This document shows positions 59,768 to 64,000 of a stretch of 64,000 bases of DNA, piece by piece. Within the stretch, counting starts at the first letter, position 1. Each line of letters opens with the position of its first letter. Position numbers and translations under genes: made by a program. A model generated the notes under the pieces. It was not told the origin of the DNA. It saw only the letters and a list, made by a program, of their open reading frames with translations, and did not search any database. Source of the DNA: Butyriboletus loyo (taxonomy: Eukaryota > Basidiomycota > Agaricomycetes > Boletales > Boletaceae); contig JBBPSI010000012.1 in NCBI GenBank assembly GCA_038093515.1, positions 1 through 64,000 of the forward strand, written 5' to 3'.

Positions 59768-62275
59768 ATGGCAGAGACCCTCCTGTCTCTGTTACTTGTC
59801 AACTCGTCTGCAAAAGGTCCTAGTCTGGTTTTCAGATGGCCGCCAGTACCCAAGTCGTCATCCAGGCTCATACGCCCATTGCCTCATATCTGTGGGTCAG
59901 AGCTCGACAACCCATGGAGGGCAGCTCATCACAATCCCATCTCTACTGGCACCGCGGATGGATTCGAGCAAACCATTCACCCCCACCACGACCTTCCGCA
60001 GGACGCGGACAACTATGTATGGCGAGCGCCGTCTGGAGTACGCGACCGAACAAGGTCTTTTTCCAGAAACACACCGCTCCCTTCATCCGGCCGCAATTCA
60101 CCCTCTAAAGGGGACTCGTTCGATGATGAATATGAAGAGGGTACAGTGACTGACGAATACCACAGGATCTTCGATTATCCAACACAGTTTTTGTCCAAAA
60201 TGCTGTGCCCGGAGAGAGCCTTCTGCCATCAAAAATTCGAGCTCATCATCGATGACTTGGCATTTATCGGTCACCCGGTCTCAGCAGAGGACGGCTGGAC
60301 TTGGCGTTTTAAATCGGAGAAGAGCAAATCCAGTTCCAGGGGAAGGGGTTCACGAAATCGTGATGCGGATGACAACAAATCCGAGAGGTCAGAGAATGGA
60401 GAACTACGCCCTACCCCTCAGAACCGTAATTCTTGGCTGCACATGTTCCATTTCGTCCTGGTGCTGGATTTGCCTGATCCTTCGTCGTCAGCAAATGGCA
60501 ATATTTCCAAGTACTTTCATGTGATCTATAATCAGATTGCATTCACGGTCACGGCAGTACTCTTCCAAGAACAAGTACTTTCTAACTTCGTGGAGGCAGA
60601 GTGTGATATCCTAGGCGCTTTGGAGGCAGATTACATCGCCAAAGGTATCGAAAAATTTGAGATCCCAGCAGAGTAAGCTGACAACGTTAGGCGAGGCTTT
60701 CTCAAAATATGTTTCGCATGCCCTTCAAGTTTCTTCAGTTGCGGCGGCGATGAAAACGCTCTTCGAATCTATCAAATCATCTTCAATGGCATGCATAACA
60801 CTCAACAATCTTCCCTTGGAGTTGCAACTCCCTCCTTATTTAGACTACCTTCTGCACAACGAAGAAGAGTATGATTTCGACTTTGTAGACCATCAAGGAG
60901 GCGAGGACGAAGCAAGGGTGTGGGGTCGCGATCTTAGTTTTGGATGGCGTCTGCCTGCACTAACTCCATGGAAGAGCCTGCTTCTTCTCGATGCCGATGA
61001 TGCTCTCGATCCATACACAAATCTCAGGGGTCCACATGTGAGACCTGAGGAAAGGGATCATGCAGATCGTCTAATCAAATTTCTGGAAACTGCCTCCGTC
61101 ACTCTTTCGTATGTTCGCCTTCTCTGATCTAAATCACCTGTGTCGACATCTGCATTTTATAGGCTTGCAGACATGGCGAGTCTGTTGGACTGGGACCTAG
61201 AATCCGAGGTGTTTCCAGCAGTTCGTTGGCTTGTCCATCATAGAAGAGCAAAGCTTGTGGACGTCGTTCACAGCGGTTTAAAGACCATCTTTACCCTCCC
61301 TCCCAGATTTGATACCGCGTACGTGAAATACCCTTTCTGAAAAAATGAGACTTCCACCTCAAACTGTTATACCAAGACTGTCTCAATTATCCACCGAATT
61401 TAAAGAAATATTTCCTCAGCATATCGTTCCGCCACTTCCATCTCTCCTTGCCACCATCTCGGCGGCTAGTTCCAAACAAAGCGACAACCATTTCTTTGCT
61501 GCTGTCGTCCGTTCCAAAGAACACATTGCTCTATATCACGACGTTGTACTCTGGATGCTGAAGCACGACCTCTTGTGTACTCTCCATCTCCACGTACGGA
61601 TTATTGCGACGTCAGAGCTCAAAGTTCGTGTCCGTGAGGCTCATGAACGGAAAGTAGAACGGTTGGGTGGTCGACAAGTTCGCGGACGCAGGCCAAGCAA
61701 ACTTCTGGAACCTGAATCACTAACGGACATGAGACCAGGGAATCCTGGCATTCCATGGTTGTCATTGTCCCCAAAGAGCGCACGACGCTACTCCAGGCAT
61801 ATACCTTCCACCGAGCTGGAGTTGGGCAGCGAGGTCTCTGGATCGTATGCGGATAAGGAAAAGGACGATGAAGATGTCACCGAGGAATCTGACGAGGACA
61901 ATATTGGATGGGGAACTGCAGAGGACACTATCTCTCCATCTATGATAGGTGATCCGGGGACCGCATCTCCGTTAGAACGGAGGTGGCTTGCCGCGATGTC
62001 AGAGGGGAAGGATGAATATATTGCAAGGCGATTCGAGCTGTAAGTATTCGTCTCGAATAGTTGGACGACAGTCTTCCTGACTTGTCTCGCAGGATCAATC
62101 AATACTTTGACGGGAAGCGGACTGACGATGAGATTCTCTACCGGGCAGAGATATCGAGGAAGCAGCTTCGCGAAGTATTGCATCATTACGAGGAATATGT
62201 GCGACTTTCCTCGTTGTTTAATATCTACTTGGCCTGACTCTTGCACAGTTGCAGACATTCCTACATCCAGCATAA
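59768..62275 (+). CDS. NPR3: NPR3/NPRL3, GATOR1/SEACIT subunit
   Basis: With NPR2 and DEPDC5/IML1 it forms the complex that turns off TORC1 when amino acids are low, at the vacuole. The N-terminal longin start is MAETLLSLLLVNSSAKGPSL, followed by a disordered insert, then FDYPTQFLSKMLCPERAFCH and KFELIIDDLAFIGHPVS. Also NSWLHMFHFVLVLDLPD, then after the intron at 60644 YIAKG/EAFSKYVSHALQ. Further on are LNNLPLELQLPPYLDYLL and LPALTPWKSLLLLDADD, and ending with the winged helix INQYFDGKRTDDEILYRAEI and LREVLHHYEEYLQTFLHPA. All landmarks are present over five or more introns. Head to head with the hydrolase. Confidence 0.92.
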
Positions 62276-62324
62276 TCTTAAAAATTACACGATTGTCATT
62301 GCGCGATATCTAGTTCACGAATTG

Positions 62325-63376
62325 CTACGCATAATCCCTATGTATCCATCCGAAAAAGCGTTCCGCTTTACTGCAGTCAAAGAAGCTGTTCCCTCCATTC
62401 TTTACCCATCTTTCCCTCAGCGGAACATCTGGGAAGTACCTTTGCTTTAGTTCCAACCAGCCTTCGTCAGCTGCGATCTGAGGTGCAACAATGAAAAACT
62501 TTTCATGCCCCTTCCACTCGTCGTTCTCCATTGTCACAGCCCTCACAAACGCCTCTGCCGCTGAGTCTTCTTGAACATAGCTCCAGAGGTCGCCCTTCGA
62601 ACTCTCGTAGTCCTTCCGGTAGGCTCGAGTCCTCGTTGGGACTGACCAGTGGAGCCGGAGGCTAGCCACTCGCATATTCGGGTACCTTCGGACAATCGTA
62701 TCGGCTTGCACCTCGGCGATTCTGCAAGGTGTACATATATCTTCAATGAGACCAACCTCGTTCGAAACACGGACAATAGGGAGTGTTCACAGTTTCGAAA
62801 GCCCGTATGGTTCGTCCGGGAGCGTTGGATGAAGTTCGTCTATCGGGAAGTAATCGAACTGGGGCTGAAGGCTGAAGATTGCACGGAGGACATTCACTGA
62901 TGATGCTTGTGCCACACGCTCTATCCCGAGCTACGAACGACGATCGAGTCAACTGGACGTACTCGGGCATAGGGCATGGGAAGACGGAACGACTTGCCTC
63001 TGCAGCGGCGCGCAATATGTTCCAACTGATCACCACGTTGCTACGCACAGACAGATAGATTGTTCATCTCGAGAGCAGAAGCGTTTCGGTGTACGCTGGG
63101 GAGATGATCTCACCGATTGTGTGTGTTGACTTTATAGTCGTTCGGTTGTCTGATGCCGGCGAGCTGCACGATGGCATCGCATCCTTTGAAAGCCTTGAGG
63201 GCGTCTTCAAAGTTGGTCAGGTCTGCGGAGACAATGGTGAAGTGCGGATGGTGGCGGAACTCTGTGTGTTCTTTGGTGACCTCGTCGACGCCGACGACGG
63301 TATGGCCTGTCCGGAGGGCCCTCGAGACTACCGGTTGGCCAACGAAGCCGTTACATCCAGTCACTGCGATCTTCAT
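62325..63376 (-). CDS. NAD-dependent epimerase/dehydratase (extended SDR)
   Basis: Four exons (263, 43, 140, 397 nt) sum to 843 nt, 280 aa. The nucleotide-binding motif MKIAVTGCNGFVGQPVVSRAL is followed by VVGVDEV, SADLTNFEDALKAF and GCDAIVQLAGIR. Then RNVVISWNILRAAAELGIER, ASSVNVLRAIFSLQPQFDYF, DEPYGLSK (YxxxK catalytic pair) and MRVASLRLHWSVP. The intron at 62997-62931 (67 bp) starts GCAAGT after GAG, GC-AG, and is needed to join RAAAE to LGIER. The substrate (sugar nucleotide or similar) is unknown. Confidence 0.9.
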
Positions 63377-63390
63377 GAAGACCAAGAGGA

Positions 63391-63406
63391 CGTCACGTCA
63401 CGTCAC
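63391..63406. promoter_or_regulatory. Triple CGTCA repeat upstream of the epimerase
   Basis: CGTCACGTCACGTCAC, three CGTCA steps in tandem, starts 15 bp upstream of the epimerase ATG. ACGTCA half-sites are bound by CREB/ATF-type bZIP proteins in fungi. The role here is inferred; it may also sit in the leader. Confidence 0.3.
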
Positions 63407-63489
63407 GGTTGTCGGAAGTATAACCGTGTGAATTGGTGGGAAAGTTTCTCTCCACCTCTTCCACTTGCAGCGGGCTGGGCCATCGCGTG

Positions 63490-63529
63490 TCCCACACACT
63501 ATCCACTGCCCCCTGGATAATGTGTGGGA
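63490..63529. promoter_or_regulatory. Near-perfect inverted repeat (hairpin)
   Basis: Left arm TCCCACACACTATCC (63490-63504), a 10-base spacer, and right arm GGATAATGTGTGGGA (63515-63529): 14 of 15 bases pair. It lies between the epimerase start and the superoxide dismutase end, about 115 bp upstream of the epimerase ATG. Too short for a transposon; it may be a regulatory palindrome. Confidence 0.45.
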
Positions 63530-63796
63530 TCCGTGAACGCGCTTTCCGTTCATGAAAAGTTGGGTTTGCAGAGGATTGGTGTGTGCGACCTGCAGCACGG
63601 TCCATTCACTGTCCCCCGTCTCGGTACTGACCGGAGTACTCGATTGATCGATTGCATGTACCGATCGCACTTCATTTGACACCAGCACACAGTAGAGACG
63701 AGGGAAGCCAAGGCAGTATCACAGACGCTATAAGAGTACATGATACAAATACAATTCGTTTCTGGATGGCATTCCTTCTCACTACATGCTTACCAG

Positions 63797-64000
63797 TCAC
63801 AACTTGGAGCCAGAGACAGCATCGTTGTATCGTTTTTCACCCTCCTCCCAATCGATGATGTTCCAAATCTTATCGAGGTACTGATAACATGGGCGGGAGC
63901 AGGTCAGTGTAGCGTCTCGCAAACATATATAGTTACTCACCGCACCCCTGGCATTGAAGTACTGCAAGTAGTACGCGTGCTCCCAAACATCGATGCCAAT
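63797..64000 (-). CDS. SOD2: Mn/Fe superoxide dismutase, C-terminal end (cut by window edge)
   Basis: Two exon parts are visible: the last exon 63880-63797, and the previous one continuing past 64000. The motif [18 protein letters not shown] holds the metal ligands Asp and His typical of Mn/Fe-SOD. After the 60-bp intron come [20 protein letters not shown] and AVSGSKL. The last three residues are SKL before TGA, a canonical type 1 peroxisome signal. The N-terminus is outside the window, so a mitochondrial presequence cannot be checked. Whether this is the mitochondrial, cytosolic or peroxisomal form is therefore open. Confidence 0.9.
   Translation of the reverse strand: MGIDVWEHAYYLQYFNARGAVSNYICLRDATLTCSRPCYQYLDKIWNIIDWEEGEKRYNDAVSGSKL

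Overview
This window looks like nuclear DNA of a basidiomycete fungus, most likely an Agaricomycete. Genes are dense and on both strands. Nearly every gene is cut by many short introns (about 38-70 bp, with GT-AG and an unusual number of GC-AG ends). The gene families fit this group: ARID/SWI1-like regulators, a homeodomain regulator with a basidiomycete-type C-terminal domain, an SRA-domain protein and GH79. About thirty protein genes were resolved. Most were rebuilt exon by exon by matching known family motifs across splice sites, and for seventeen of them the exon lengths were summed and divide exactly by three.

Layout. 1-4640: a Ty3/gypsy-type LTR retrotransposon on the minus strand (gag, start of pol, 5' LTR), an inverted, CpG-depleted copy of the same LTR, and further decayed repeat sequence. 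4786-10724: citrate synthase, tRNA m7G methyltransferase TRM8, exosome RRP41, and nicotinate phosphoribosyltransferase. 10840-12275: a broken GH79 glycoside hydrolase gene. 12677-24124: ZNF830-like zinc finger, COX10, U1-70K, a homeodomain factor, TIM13, JJJ1, PRP18, COX12. 24365-39381: AP-3 beta, CWH43, a CobW-type metallochaperone, a J-domain protein, a Zn2Cys6 regulator, a TMEM41/VTT membrane protein. 39702-46921: two tandem ARID-domain genes, one short and one SWI1-sized. 47222-64000: SAF4/CCDC130, ribosomal protein S20, an inositol polyphosphate 5-phosphatase, an unrecognised decayed locus, a small DUF1748 protein, NAT9, an SRA (YDG) protein, a disordered Pro/Ser-rich protein, an alpha/beta hydrolase, NPR3, an NAD-dependent epimerase, and the 3' end of a Mn/Fe superoxide dismutase that ends in SKL.

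How the genes relate. There is no metabolic cluster; this is mostly housekeeping chromosome. Two themes stand out. First, mitochondrial functions recur (citrate synthase, COX10, COX12, TIM13, DUF1748 protein), as do pre-mRNA splicing factors (U1-70K, PRP18, SAF4, ZNF830-like). Second, ten gene pairs are head to head with only 137-351 bp between start codons. The points most worth checking are the seven GC-AG introns, the CpG decay in the LTRs together with a resident SRA-domain gene, the ARID duplication, the GH79 pseudogene lacking its acid/base exon, the SKL-ended superoxide dismutase, and the decayed locus with an in-frame TGA.
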